Source: G025836975 sp048751585 (GTDB lineage: Bacteria; Pseudomonadota; Gammaproteobacteria; Burkholderiales; Burkholderiaceae_B). From it: a stretch of 64,000 nt of DNA. A program made the translations under genes and the position numbers. Location of the stretch: the NCBI RefSeq assembly GCF_048751585.1, contig NZ_JAZHOB010000013.1, positions 12,104 through 76,103 on the forward strand, read 5' to 3'. Below, in pieces: positions 18,481 to 26,751 of the stretch. Under the pieces are notes generated by a model. That model saw only the letters and a program-made list of their open reading frames with translations. It had not been told where the DNA came from and did not search any database. Every line of letters begins with the position of its first letter. Position 1 is the stretch's first letter.

Positions 18481-19941
18481 ATGGCCACCACCCCCCCTTT
18501 CGACATCGTGTTTTTTGGAGGCACCGGCGATCTGGCCCTGCGCAAGCTGATACCCTCTCTTTATCAGGCTCACAAAGCGGGCGCGCTGAATCAGGATGGT
18601 CGAATTTTCGCGCTGGGCCGCAAGGCCATAGGCCTGGAGGGATATATGGAGCTTCTGGAACAGCGGGTCAAGCCAAGACTGGGCCTGGACTACGACGAGG
18701 CTTCGTGGGCAAGCTTCCGGGACCGCCTGCGCTTCCATACCCTGGACGCCGGGCGCGCCGCCGACTACGCCGGACTGGCCGATACCCTGGGCATTACGCC
18801 GGAGCGGGTTACTGTTTGTTATTTGGCTACAGCGCCGCATTTGTTCATCACCATCTGCCAGAACCTGGCGAAGGCGGGACTCAATCATTCAAATGTGCGC
18901 GTGGTACTGGAAAAACCGCTGGGGCATGACCTGGAGTCGTCCAATGCCATCAATGCCGCGGTGGGGCGGAACTTCGCCGAAAACCAGATTTATCGCATCG
19001 ATCACTACTTGGGCAAGGAATCGGTGCAGAACCTGATGGCCATACGTTTCGGCAATATGCTGTTCGAACCGCTGTGGCGCCGCGAATGGATAGACAATAT
19101 CCAGATCACCATCGCCGAAGAGCTGGGCGTGGAAGAGCGCGGCGAATTCTACGATCGCACCGGGGCGCTGCGCGACATGCTGCAAAGCCATCTGCTGCAA
19201 CTGCTGTGCATCGTCGCAATGGAACCGCCCGCCAGCCTGTCGGAAGACGCCGTGCGGGACGAAAAGCTGAAAGTGCTGAAGGCCCTTAAACCCTTCAGCA
19301 ATGAAGACGTGCTGACCAAGACCGTACGCGGCCAGTACCGCAGCGGCGCCATCAACGGCATGCCGGTGGCCGGATACCGCGAAGAGCACAAGGTCGATCC
19401 CGACAGCAACACGGAAACCTTTGTCGCCTTGCAGGCGGAAGTGGCCAACTGGCGCTGGGCGGGCGTCCCTTTTTTCCTGCGCACGGGCAAGCGCATGCAG
19501 GAACGCGTGGCTGAAATCGTGATCAATTTCCGCAAGGTGCCACATGCCGTTTTCCCCATGCCCATAGGCCTGCATTCCGCCAATCGACTGGTCATACGCC
19601 TGCAGCCCAAGGAAAGCGTGCGCCTGTACTTCATGGCCAAAGAGCCCGGCGATGCCATGAACCTGCAATCGACCTATCTGAACCTGGATTTCCACACCAT
19701 GTTCAAGGCCCGCTGGGCCGACGCCTACGAACGCCTGCTGCTGGACGTCATCCGCGGACGGCTGGCGCTGTTCATGCGGCGCGACGAGCAAGCGCAGGCA
19801 TGGAGCTGGGTCGAACCCATACTGGAATGCTGGAGCCGGCATTCCATCGCGCCCAAAACCTATACCGCCGGCAGTTGGGGACCGGCCGCGTCCAGCGGCC
19901 TGCTGTCCCGCGCCGGCGTGGTCTGGCAGGAGGAAACCTGA
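18481..19941 (+). CDS. zwf: Glucose-6-phosphate 1-dehydrogenase
   Basis: This enzyme oxidises glucose 6-phosphate to 6-phosphogluconolactone with NAD(P). The 486 residues match the family length. Visible features are the dinucleotide motif GGTGDLALRKL (13-23), EKPLG (144-148) and the substrate-site signature RIDHYLGKE (172-180) with catalytic His. It heads the zwf-pgl-glk-hexR operon, which together with edd-eda gives a complete Entner-Doudoroff route from glucose. The ATG at 18481 follows an AAGGAAG ribosome site and is preceded by a HexR-like operator. Confidence 0.97.
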   Translation: MATTPPFDIVFFGGTGDLALRKLIPSLYQAHKAGALNQDGRIFALGRKAIGLEGYMELLEQRVKPRLGLDYDEASWASFRDRLRFHTLDAGRAADYAGLADTLGITPERVTVCYLATAPHLFITICQNLAKAGLNHSNVRVVLEKPLGHDLESSNAINAAVGRNFAENQIYRIDHYLGKESVQNLMAIRFGNMLFEPLWRREWIDNIQITIAEELGVEERGEFYDRTGALRDMLQSHLLQLLCIVAMEPPASLSEDAVRDEKLKVLKALKPFSNEDVLTKTVRGQYRSGAINGMPVAGYREEHKVDPDSNTETFVALQAEVANWRWAGVPFFLRTGKRMQERVAEIVINFRKVPHAVFPMPIGLHSANRLVIRLQPKESVRLYFMAKEPGDAMNLQSTYLNLDFHTMFKARWADAYERLLLDVIRGRLALFMRRDEQAQAWSWVEPILECWSRHSIAPKTYTAGSWGPAASSGLLSRAGVVWQEET

Positions 19942-19942
19942 T

Positions 19943-20617
19943 ATGTGGCACGAATTCAATTCCGGCGAAGAATCCGTCCAGGCCATGGCGCGCGACATAT
20001 CCGCCGTCCTGCGCCAGGGCATCGCCGCCAGCGGCCGCGCAGGCCTGGCCGTTTCGGGCGGCCGCTCTCCCCTGCCCCTGTTCGAGGCGCTCAGCGCCAC
20101 CGACCTGCCCTGGAAGGACGTGCATGTCACGCTGGTCGACGACCGCTATGTGGCGCATGATCATCCGGACAGCAATGAATTGCTGGTCCGGACTCATCTG
20201 CTCAAGGGCAAGGCAAGCGCCGCCGCGTTTACCGGGCTGACCGGCGATGGCCGGAGCATCGAGGACGCCGTCGCACAGGCCAACCTGCAAACGGGCGAGA
20301 TCACCCTGGCGCTGTTGGGCATGGGCGAGGACGGCCATACGGCGTCCCTGTTTCCGGGCGCGCCGCAACTGGCGCGGGGCCTGGAACCCGGTCTGGCGGA
20401 CCGCTATATCCATATCACTCCGCCCAGCGCGCCGCATGAGCGCATCAGCATGACGCTCGCCGCCCTTCTGCAAGCGCGGCACATCATGCTGGCCATCTCG
20501 GGCCGGAAAAAACGCGATGTCTTCGAGCAGGCCAGCCGACAGGCCACGCCGGCCATGCCTGTAAGCTATGTCATCGCCCAAAAAGGAGCCCCTTTCGATG
20601 TCTACTGGCACGCATGA
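19943..20617 (+). CDS. pgl: 6-phosphogluconolactonase
   Basis: This enzyme hydrolyses 6-phosphogluconolactone to 6-phosphogluconate. The 224-residue protein shows the NagB/Pgl-type fold: SGGRSPLPLFEAL near the N-terminus, VTLVDDRYV, and LLGMGEDGHTASLFPG with the usual catalytic His region. The start lies one base after the zwf stop. The end overlaps the glk start by 20 bases, with the glk ribosome site inside pgl, so the three genes are translationally linked. Confidence 0.95.
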   Translation: MWHEFNSGEESVQAMARDISAVLRQGIAASGRAGLAVSGGRSPLPLFEALSATDLPWKDVHVTLVDDRYVAHDHPDSNELLVRTHLLKGKASAAAFTGLTGDGRSIEDAVAQANLQTGEITLALLGMGEDGHTASLFPGAPQLARGLEPGLADRYIHITPPSAPHERISMTLAALLQARHIMLAISGRKKRDVFEQASRQATPAMPVSYVIAQKGAPFDVYWHA

Positions 20618-21578
20618 ACGCCCGCGCCGCCTGATCGCCGATATCGGCGGCACCCATGCCCGGTTTGCGCTTTGCACTTCGGTCGCCGATATAGAAGAAA
20701 TCGGCATGGTGAACAGCGCCGACTTTCCCACCATCGTGGATGCCGTCCGCCACTATCTGGGTCGCCATGGCAACCCGCCGGTCAGGCACGCCGTCATCGG
20801 CATCGCCAACCCTATATTGGGCGATCATGTCCGCATGACCAACTTCCAGTGGGAATTTTCCATTGAGCAAGCCCGCCAGGCGTTGGGGCTGGACACGCTG
20901 CATGTGATCAATGATTTCACGGCTCTTGCACTGGCGCTGCCTTACCTGCCCGCCGATGAATTGACCCGCGTCGGGGGCGGCCCCGCCGTCCCCGGGTGTC
21001 CCATGGGAGTGCTGGGCCCGGGTACCGGGCTGGGCGTGTCGGCGCTGATTCCCGCACCCGCCGGCAAATGGATTCCCCTGGCGGCCGAAGGCGGGCATGT
21101 CAGCTTCGCGCCCGGCGACGACCGCGAGCTGATGCTGTGGCAGGCCGCAAGGCGCGAGCTCGGGCATGTCTCCATGGAGCGGCTGCTTTCAGGTTCCGGC
21201 CTGCAGTTCATTCATCGCAGTCTGTGTGAAAGCCGCGGGCTGGCCGCCCCGGATCATTCGCCCGCGGAAATCAGCCGGCGGGCGCTGACAGATGGCGATG
21301 CAAGCTGCCTGGAGGCGCTGGATACGTTTTGCGCCATACTGGGCACCGCCGCCGGCGACCTGGCCGTCACGCTCGGTGCGCGCGCCGGCATCTACATAGG
21401 CGGAGGAATCATTCCCAAGCTGGGGGATTATTTTCCGAAATCTCCATTCCGCGCGCGCTTTGAAGACAAAGGCCGTTTTTCGGGTTATCTTGCGGCCATC
21501 CCCGTTTTCGTCATTACCAGCGCCTATCCAGCCTTGCTGGGGGCTGCCGCCCATCTGGACATATATCCCAATGAATGA
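20598..21578 (+). CDS. glk: Glucokinase
   Basis: ATP-dependent glucokinase phosphorylates glucose to glucose 6-phosphate for Zwf. The 326-residue protein belongs to the proteobacterial Glk family (not ROK): LIADIGGTHARFAL phosphate-1 motif, HVINDFTALALALP with the catalytic Asp, GPGTGLGVSAL and the EGGHVSFAP segment. The ATG at 20598 has AAAGGAG about 9 bases upstream; an earlier in-frame start at 20568 would extend deep into pgl. It overlaps hexR by 8 bases. Confidence 0.93.
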   Translation: MSTGTHERPRRLIADIGGTHARFALCTSVADIEEIGMVNSADFPTIVDAVRHYLGRHGNPPVRHAVIGIANPILGDHVRMTNFQWEFSIEQARQALGLDTLHVINDFTALALALPYLPADELTRVGGGPAVPGCPMGVLGPGTGLGVSALIPAPAGKWIPLAAEGGHVSFAPGDDRELMLWQAARRELGHVSMERLLSGSGLQFIHRSLCESRGLAAPDHSPAEISRRALTDGDASCLEALDTFCAILGTAAGDLAVTLGARAGIYIGGGIIPKLGDYFPKSPFRARFEDKGRFSGYLAAIPVFVITSAYPALLGAAAHLDIYPNE

Positions 21579-22416
21579 ATCCATGCTGGCGCTCATAGAA
21601 AAGCGGCTTGCCAGCCTGAGCGCCGCCGAGCGCAAAGTCGCCCAGCTTATCCTGGCCCAGACCCGCGACGTGGCCAAGTCCGCCCTGGGCGATGTCGCCA
21701 GGCAGGCGCAGGTCAGCGAACCCACCGTCATCCGCTTCTGCCGATCGATGGGCTACAAGGGATGGCCGGACTTCAAGATCAAGCTGGCCGCCAGCCTGAT
21801 GGTGGGGGTGCCCTATGTGCATTCGTCCTTGAGCGCCGGCGACGGCACCGCCGTACTGGCGGCCAAGGTGCTGGACAATGCCGTATCCGCCTTGCTGCGC
21901 ATACGCAACGACATCAGCGCCGACCATATCGACAAGGCCATCGATTTGCTGATAGGAGCGCGCCGCATCGAGTTTTACGGCGTCGGCAATTCCGGCATCG
22001 TGGCCGCCGATGCGCAGCACAAGTTCTTCCGCTTCGACCTGGCCACCGTTGCGTATTCGGACAGCCACGTGCAGCTCATGGCCGCATCGCTGCTTGGAGG
22101 CAAGGACGTGCTGGTGGCCATTTCGCATTCGGGGCGATCCCGCGAACTGCTGGATGCCGTGAAGCTGGCGCGCAAGAACGGCTGCCCCATTCTAGCCATC
22201 ACAGCCAGCAACACTCCCCTGGCGGAACTGGCCACGGTCCTGCTGCGCGCCGACACCCAGGAAGACACCGAAATCTACAGCCCCATGATTTCACGGCTGG
22301 CGCATCTGGCCCTGATCGACGTGCTGGCGCTGGGTGTGGCGCTGCGGCGCGGCAAGGAAGTCAGCCGCGTACTGGAGAAAACCAAGAAAAGCCTGGCGGA
22401 TCGGCGGCAGGCCTAG
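21571..22416 (+). CDS. hexR: HexR, RpiR-family repressor of central sugar metabolism
   Basis: The 281-residue protein has an N-terminal RpiR-type helix-turn-helix (ALGDVARQAQVSEPTVIRF) and a C-terminal SIS domain (about 120-250; FYGVGNSGIVAADAQHKF, LVAISHSGRSRELL) that binds sugar phosphate. In pseudomonads HexR represses zwf-pgl-eda and edd-glk and responds to KDPG. Here it is the last gene of the zwf operon, and HexR-like palindromes precede both zwf and edd. The ATG at 21571 overlaps the glk stop; ATG 21583 is an alternative. Confidence 0.93.
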   Translation: MNESMLALIEKRLASLSAAERKVAQLILAQTRDVAKSALGDVARQAQVSEPTVIRFCRSMGYKGWPDFKIKLAASLMVGVPYVHSSLSAGDGTAVLAAKVLDNAVSALLRIRNDISADHIDKAIDLLIGARRIEFYGVGNSGIVAADAQHKFFRFDLATVAYSDSHVQLMAASLLGGKDVLVAISHSGRSRELLDAVKLARKNGCPILAITASNTPLAELATVLLRADTQEDTEIYSPMISRLAHLALIDVLALGVALRRGKEVSRVLEKTKKSLADRRQA

Positions 22417-22540
22417 AGCATTTTCGGTTCAGGTGCTTACGTGCTTGTTGGTTCTGTGTTCCCTGACGCGAGCTTCTTGTGTGCGACGGTGCCACTATGG
22501 ACTGCGGGGCGAATTCCGTGCAAGGTATGCTCTGACGCGT

Positions 22541-22694
22541 GCCGGGTGGCGGGAGCCGGTCTTGCTCCTCGTGCCCGGTTCGGCGCCCTGCGCGCCGAAC
22601 GCCGCTGCGCCTGGCTCCTGCGCCCCTTCGGGCTGCGTTCGCCGACGGCTCGCTCGGCCCCGAAAGTCGCCGCGTCCGGCCCCCGCCACCCGAC
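22541..22694. repeat. Palindromic intergenic element, about 150 bp
   Basis: Outer arms 22541-22559 and 22676-22694 are inverted copies matching at 17 of 19 positions. Inside is a hairpin TTCGGCGC/GCGCCGAA with a 5-base loop. The scale and nested design resemble the other two palindromic elements in the window, but the sequence differs. Confidence 0.6.
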
Positions 22695-22920
22695 CCGCTG
22701 CGGTGTTTTGCGTTAGCGGCGCCGCCGGGGCGGTTTGGGTGCTTGGCCTTTTTATGCGGCGCTCGGTGCTGCTGGAAGGGGTCTTGCGCCGTCCCGGCCT
22801 CGCGCGCCTGCCGCGCGGGCCAGGACATTCGAGCTTGACGGATGATCCACCGTCAACGGTGCCCATCGCCAACTGTGTCCGTCGCTAAGGGGTTCATCGC
22901 CAACTATGCTGCCAAGGCAC

Positions 22921-23127
22921 AGCCGGTGGGCAGGGGCGGGGCGAGGTTTGAGCAAGCCGCCGCAGCGGCTTTGCGGCGGGGGCGTAAGAGGGCGCGCATG
23001 TTTGAGCCGGCCATCAGCCCACAGGCGGCTGATGGCCGGCGAGTTCGCGCCCGACCCCGGCGCAAAGCGGCTGCAAGGGAACCCCGAAGGGGCGAAGCGA
23101 TAGGAGCCCGGCCCCTGCCCACCGGCT
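22921..23127. repeat. Long imperfect palindromic intergenic element, about 207 bp
   Basis: Outer arms 22921-22942 and 23106-23127 match as inverted copies at 21 of 22 positions. A central hairpin has a perfect 14-bp stem (GCCGGCCATCAGCC at 23006-23019 against 23027-23040) with a 7-base loop. The intermediate segments also pair imperfectly (CCGCAGCGGCTTTGCGGCGG region against 23056-23075). GTTT precedes the apical hairpin and GCGAGTTCGCG (23039-23049) follows it, as in the element at 1297-1518. Confidence 0.75.
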
Positions 23128-23264
23128 GCGCCGGTTGTACAAGCGGTTGTACAAGCTAAAGCCACACGCTCACAGACCATAAAGCCTGCAAACACCTACA
23201 ACGAAAATCCGATAGGCCTGCGCAACGTCCCGTTCGACCACGGCGGCGCCCGCCGCAAAGCCGC

Positions 23265-24020
23265 CTACATGCAGGCCGTCATGCCGCCGTCCACGACCAA
23301 GGTCTGCCCCGTGACGAAGCCCGACTCGCGCGAGGCCAGGAATACCAGGGCCGCCGCGATGTCCTCGGGCTCGCCCCACTTCTTCTGCGGCACCCTATCA
23401 TGCAGCCAGGCGGTGAATTCGGCATCGTTCCACAGGTTCCGGGTCAGTTCGGTCTTGATATAGCCCGGCGCAATGGCATTGACGGTGATGCCGTCGTCCG
23501 CCAGTTCGGCGGCCCATTGCCTGACCAGGCCATGCAGGGCCGATTTGGCGGCGGTATAGGCCGTAATGCCCTTTCTGCCGGCCAGCGCCGTAATCGATCC
23601 GGTGAAGATAATGCGCCCATAGCCCTGCCGGGCCATGCCCGTGGCAATATGCCGGCCCAGCGCCCACTGCGAGGTCAGGTTGGCAAACAGCACCCGTTCG
23701 AAATCCGCCAGTGGAAAGCTCAGCAGCGGCTCGCGATGCTGGATTCCGGCATTGGAAAAGAAAATGTCAATCCGGCCCAGCCGGTCCAGCACCTCGTCCA
23801 CGGCCCGGGTCGCCTGGCCAACGTCGGCGATATCAAAGGGCAGCGCATGCGTGTCCACGCCTTGGCCGCGCAAGACTTGCGCCGCCTGCTCGAGCGCGGC
23901 GGCATCCCTGCCGTTGAGAATCACGGTAGCGCCCTTGCGCCCGAGCGCGTGGGCCGCCGCATAGCCTATTCCGCGCGACGAGCCGGTAATCAGCGCCACC
24001 CGGCCAGAGAAATCGAACAT
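23265..24020 (-). CDS. Short-chain dehydrogenase/reductase (SDR)
   Basis: The 251-residue classical SDR has the cofactor motif TGSSRGIG (13-20), NAG in FFSNAGIQHREP, the catalytic Ser in FTGSITALAG, Tyr-x3-Lys in YTAAKSAL, and the C-terminal VDGGMTACM tail. It resembles gluconate 5-dehydrogenase and 3-oxoacyl-reductase relatives. It is the last gene of the Liv/BKACE operon, 20 bases after BKACE, so it probably oxidises or reduces an intermediate of that pathway. Substrate unassigned. Confidence 0.88.
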   Translation of the reverse strand: MFDFSGRVALITGSSRGIGYAAAHALGRKGATVILNGRDAAALEQAAQVLRGQGVDTHALPFDIADVGQATRAVDEVLDRLGRIDIFFSNAGIQHREPLLSFPLADFERVLFANLTSQWALGRHIATGMARQGYGRIIFTGSITALAGRKGITAYTAAKSALHGLVRQWAAELADDGITVNAIAPGYIKTELTRNLWNDAEFTAWLHDRVPQKKWGEPEDIAAALVFLASRESGFVTGQTLVVDGGMTACM

Positions 24021-24040
24021 ATCCGTCTCCGTGGATTGGA

Positions 24041-24973
24041 TCAGAACGCGACCTTGTCGGCGCCCTTCAGATGCAGGATGGCGCGCGCTTCATCGGGTGT
24101 CGCCACCTGAAGGTTGAGGGCTTCCAGGATCACCCGCATGCGCTTTACCTGTTCGGCATTGGACGAGGCCAGTTCGCCCGGGCCTATCCACAAGGAATCC
24201 TCCAGCCCGACACGCACATTGGAACCCATGGCCGCCCCCATGGTCGCCAGAGGTATCTGGTTGCGGCCAGCACCCAGTATGGACCATTGGTAATCCTGGC
24301 CGAACAGCCTGTCGGCGGTGCGGCGCATATGCATCAGATCTTCGGGATCGGGGCCTATGCCCCCCAGGATGCCGAAGACCGACTGGATGAAGGGCGGGCT
24401 TTGAACCAGGCCGCGATCCATGAAGTGCGCCAGGTTGTACAGATGGCTGATGTCGTAGCATTCGAATTCGAAGCGCGTGCCGTTTTCCGCGCCCTGGCGC
24501 AATATGGTTTCGATATCCTTGTAGGTGTTCTTGAAGATCAGGTCGCGGCTGTTTTCAAGATGCTCTCTTTCCCATTCGTGCTCGAAAGTCTTGAAGCGCT
24601 GCAGCATGGGAAACAGGCCGAAGTTCATTGAGCCCATATTCAGCGACGCCACTTCGGGCTTGAAGGTCATGGCCGGCCGCATCCGCTCCTGGACGGTCAT
24701 GTGCGGGCTGCCGCCCGTGGTAATGTTGACCACCGCGTCGGTGGCGGCCTTTATTTTTCCAAGAAAAGGCCTGAAGAAGTCGGGATCCTGGGTCGGCCTG
24801 CCGTCTTTCGGATCGCGCGCATGCAAGTGCAATATGGCGGCTCCCGCCTGGGCCGCCGCGATGGCCGCCTCGGCGATTTCATCGGCGCTGACCGGTAGAT
24901 GGGGCGACATGCTGGGCGTGTGTATGGCGCCGGTCACCGCGCAGGTGATAATGACTTTTTTCTTGCTGGCCAT
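24041..24973 (-). CDS. Beta-keto acid cleavage enzyme (BKACE, DUF849 family)
   Basis: BKACE enzymes condense a beta-keto acid with acetyl-CoA and release acetoacetate plus a new CoA ester. The 310-residue TIM barrel shows the zinc-binding HLHARDPKDGRP near 49-60, the N-terminal TGAIHTPSMSPHLP, TTGGSPHMT and the C-terminal VGLEDSLWIGPGELA block carrying the usual Glu/Asp. Known members act on 3-keto-5-aminohexanoate, dehydrocarnitine and other keto acids. The preceding gene is a 3-hydroxyacyl-CoA-dehydrogenase-like enzyme that could make the keto acid. The substrate here is not determined. Confidence 0.9.
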   Translation of the reverse strand: MASKKKVIITCAVTGAIHTPSMSPHLPVSADEIAEAAIAAAQAGAAILHLHARDPKDGRPTQDPDFFRPFLGKIKAATDAVVNITTGGSPHMTVQERMRPAMTFKPEVASLNMGSMNFGLFPMLQRFKTFEHEWEREHLENSRDLIFKNTYKDIETILRQGAENGTRFEFECYDISHLYNLAHFMDRGLVQSPPFIQSVFGILGGIGPDPEDLMHMRRTADRLFGQDYQWSILGAGRNQIPLATMGAAMGSNVRVGLEDSLWIGPGELASSNAEQVKRMRVILEALNLQVATPDEARAILHLKGADKVAF

Positions 24974-24982
24974 GGCTTTCCT

Positions 24983-25936
24983 TCAGTTGACGGTGGGTTG
25001 ATCCGAGCCGGCGGCATCCGCCTGGTTCTTGTGCCGCAGCAAGGCCATCAGGCGCTCGTCGCGCCACAGGCGGCGCTTCAGCAATTCCGCTTTGGGAAGC
25101 AGGCTGCGCCGCTGCTGCTCCACGGCCTCGACCAGGTCCGCTGACCAGGGGCCGGTATCGGTCTGCTCGGTGGAAATCGACTGGAACATGCCGCCGTAGC
25201 GCGCACAGTAATCCTGCAAGCCATCGGGCGCATTCAAATCGATGGTTTCGAACGGTCCCATGAAGGACCAGCGCAGGCCCAGGCCGTCCTTGACGGTTAC
25301 ATCCAGATCCTCGGCGCTGACGGCGCCGCTTTCCACCAGGCGGAAGGCTTCGCGCAGCAACGCGCCCTGCAGGCGGTTCAGCACAAAGCCTTCCAGTTCC
25401 TTGTTGACGGTCACCGGCTTCTGCCGCACATCCAGCATTAACTTTCTGGCCCGCTCGATAACGGTCTTGTCCGTCCAGGGCGCCCCGCACAGCTCGACCA
25501 CCGGGATCAAATAAGGCGGGTTGACCGGATGCGCCACCAGGCAGCGCTGCCGGCCCGGCAGCGACTCGGTGAAGGCGGAAGCCGGGATGCTGGACGTCGA
25601 ACTTGCCAATATGGTTCCGGGCGCGCTTAGCGTATCCAGCTTGCGGAAGATCTCCTGCTTGATCTCCAGGCGTTCGGGCAGGTTCTCCTGCACATACTCC
25701 GCGCCCTCCAGGGCATGCTCCAGCTGCGCCGACACCTGGATGCGCGACAGCACGTCCTGGGCATCGCTCAGCAGCTCCTGCTTGCGCAACTCGCGGACTT
25801 GGCGGGCGATGAGTTCGTGCGCGCGTGCCAATGCCTGGCTGTCGCCATCCCATACCTTGACTTGGCAGCCTCCCCGCGCAAAGACGATGGCCCATGCCTG
25901 GCCTATAAGCCCCGCGCCTATGATTGCTATTTTCAT
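24983..25936 (-). CDS. 3-hydroxyacyl-CoA-dehydrogenase-fold 3-hydroxy acid dehydrogenase (lambda-crystallin/carnitine dehydrogenase type)
   Basis: The 317-residue protein has an N-terminal NAD-binding fold (IAIIGAGLIGQAWAIVFARG), the EYVQENLPERLEIKQE segment, catalytic His in LVAHPVNPPYLIPVVE, and the C-terminal 3HCDH helical domain. Sequence style places it with L-gulonate 3-dehydrogenase/lambda-crystallin and L-carnitine dehydrogenase, which oxidise free 3-hydroxy acids. Adjacent BKACE would cleave the resulting 3-keto acid, so a carnitine-like 3-hydroxy acid is a reasonable but unproven substrate. The start at 25936 follows GGGAAGGGAA; the open frame upstream belongs to the neighbouring SDR region. 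Confidence 0.88.
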   Translation of the reverse strand: MKIAIIGAGLIGQAWAIVFARGGCQVKVWDGDSQALARAHELIARQVRELRKQELLSDAQDVLSRIQVSAQLEHALEGAEYVQENLPERLEIKQEIFRKLDTLSAPGTILASSTSSIPASAFTESLPGRQRCLVAHPVNPPYLIPVVELCGAPWTDKTVIERARKLMLDVRQKPVTVNKELEGFVLNRLQGALLREAFRLVESGAVSAEDLDVTVKDGLGLRWSFMGPFETIDLNAPDGLQDYCARYGGMFQSISTEQTDTGPWSADLVEAVEQQRRSLLPKAELLKRRLWRDERLMALLRHKNQADAAGSDQPTVN

Positions 25937-25955
25937 TTCCCTTCCCGCTGTAGCG

Positions 25956-26738
25956 TTAAACCAATGATTGAGTGTGGCCGTCCACCACCAGGGCCTGGCC
26001 GCTGACGCTGCCGGCCGCGGGACTGGCGGCGAACAAAGCCATATTGGCGATATCGCGCGCGGTAACCATGCGCCCCAGCGATGCCTGCTGCTCATAAGAA
26101 CGCGCAAGCTGATCGACCGGCGTGCCCATGGCCTGCGCCTTGGCCGCAATGACCGCGCGTATGCGCGGGCCTTCCACCGCCCCCGGCAAAATGGCATTGA
26201 CGCGCACGCCGAACGGACCCAGCTCTATGGCCAGTGTCTTGGTGAAGCCGACCACCGCCCACTTGGACGCCGAATATGCGGAACGGCCGGCAAAGCCAAG
26301 ATGCCCCGCCGCCGACGACAGGTTGATCATGACACCCGCGTCCGACGCCTTGAGCAATGGCACCGCCAGCCTGGCGCACAGGAACTGCCCGGTAATATTG
26401 ACGGCCAGCGTCTTGTCCCAATCGGCGCGGCTAAGGGTTTCGACATAGCCGGTGGGACCGGCAATGCCCGCATTGTTGATCAATACATCAAGCCCGCCAA
26501 AGGCGGACTGGACCTGCGCGAACAGCTCCGCCACGCTGGCTTCATCGGACACATCGGCGATCGCCCCGTGCACCTGTGGAAGCTCGGCTTTGACGGCGGC
26601 CAGCGCCTTTGCATCGACATCGCAAACAAACACATCGCACCCGGCCGTGGTGAACACCCTGGCCATCTCCAGCCCCAGGCCGCTGGCGCCCGCCGTGATC
26701 AGCACCTTCCTGCCCGCCATGCTTACGTCTTCGAACAT
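25956..26738 (-). CDS. Short-chain dehydrogenase/reductase (SDR)
   Basis: A 260-residue classical SDR: TAGASGLGLEMARVF cofactor loop, VLINNAGIAGPTG, catalytic Ser in INLSSAAGHLGF, YSASKWAV, and the VDGHTQSLV C-terminus. It lies between the triple-fusion transporter gene (14 bases) and the 3-hydroxy acid dehydrogenase. With a second SDR at the far end of the operon, it suggests a multi-step oxidation of the imported compound. Substrate unknown. Confidence 0.88.
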   Translation of the reverse strand: MFEDVSMAGRKVLITAGASGLGLEMARVFTTAGCDVFVCDVDAKALAAVKAELPQVHGAIADVSDEASVAELFAQVQSAFGGLDVLINNAGIAGPTGYVETLSRADWDKTLAVNITGQFLCARLAVPLLKASDAGVMINLSSAAGHLGFAGRSAYSASKWAVVGFTKTLAIELGPFGVRVNAILPGAVEGPRIRAVIAAKAQAMGTPVDQLARSYEQQASLGRMVTARDIANMALFAASPAAGSVSGQALVVDGHTQSLV

Positions 26739-26751
26739 AATCGCCCCCTTC

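Larger units (their letters stand above)
22417..23264. other. Gene-free gap after hexR with two palindromic elements
   Basis: This 848-base, very GC-rich stretch has several open frames on both strands, but none looks like protein: they are Arg/Pro/Gly/Ala-rich and mirror each other. It contains palindromic elements at 22541-22694 and 22921-23127. It separates the glucose operon from the leftward Liv/BKACE operon and may terminate both transcripts. Confidence 0.65.

Noticed and set aside
22441..23195. Several 60-185 codon frames on both strands after hexR
   Set aside because: They mirror each other because the DNA is palindromic and have Arg/Pro/Ala/Gly-rich composition, no ribosome sites and no motifs.
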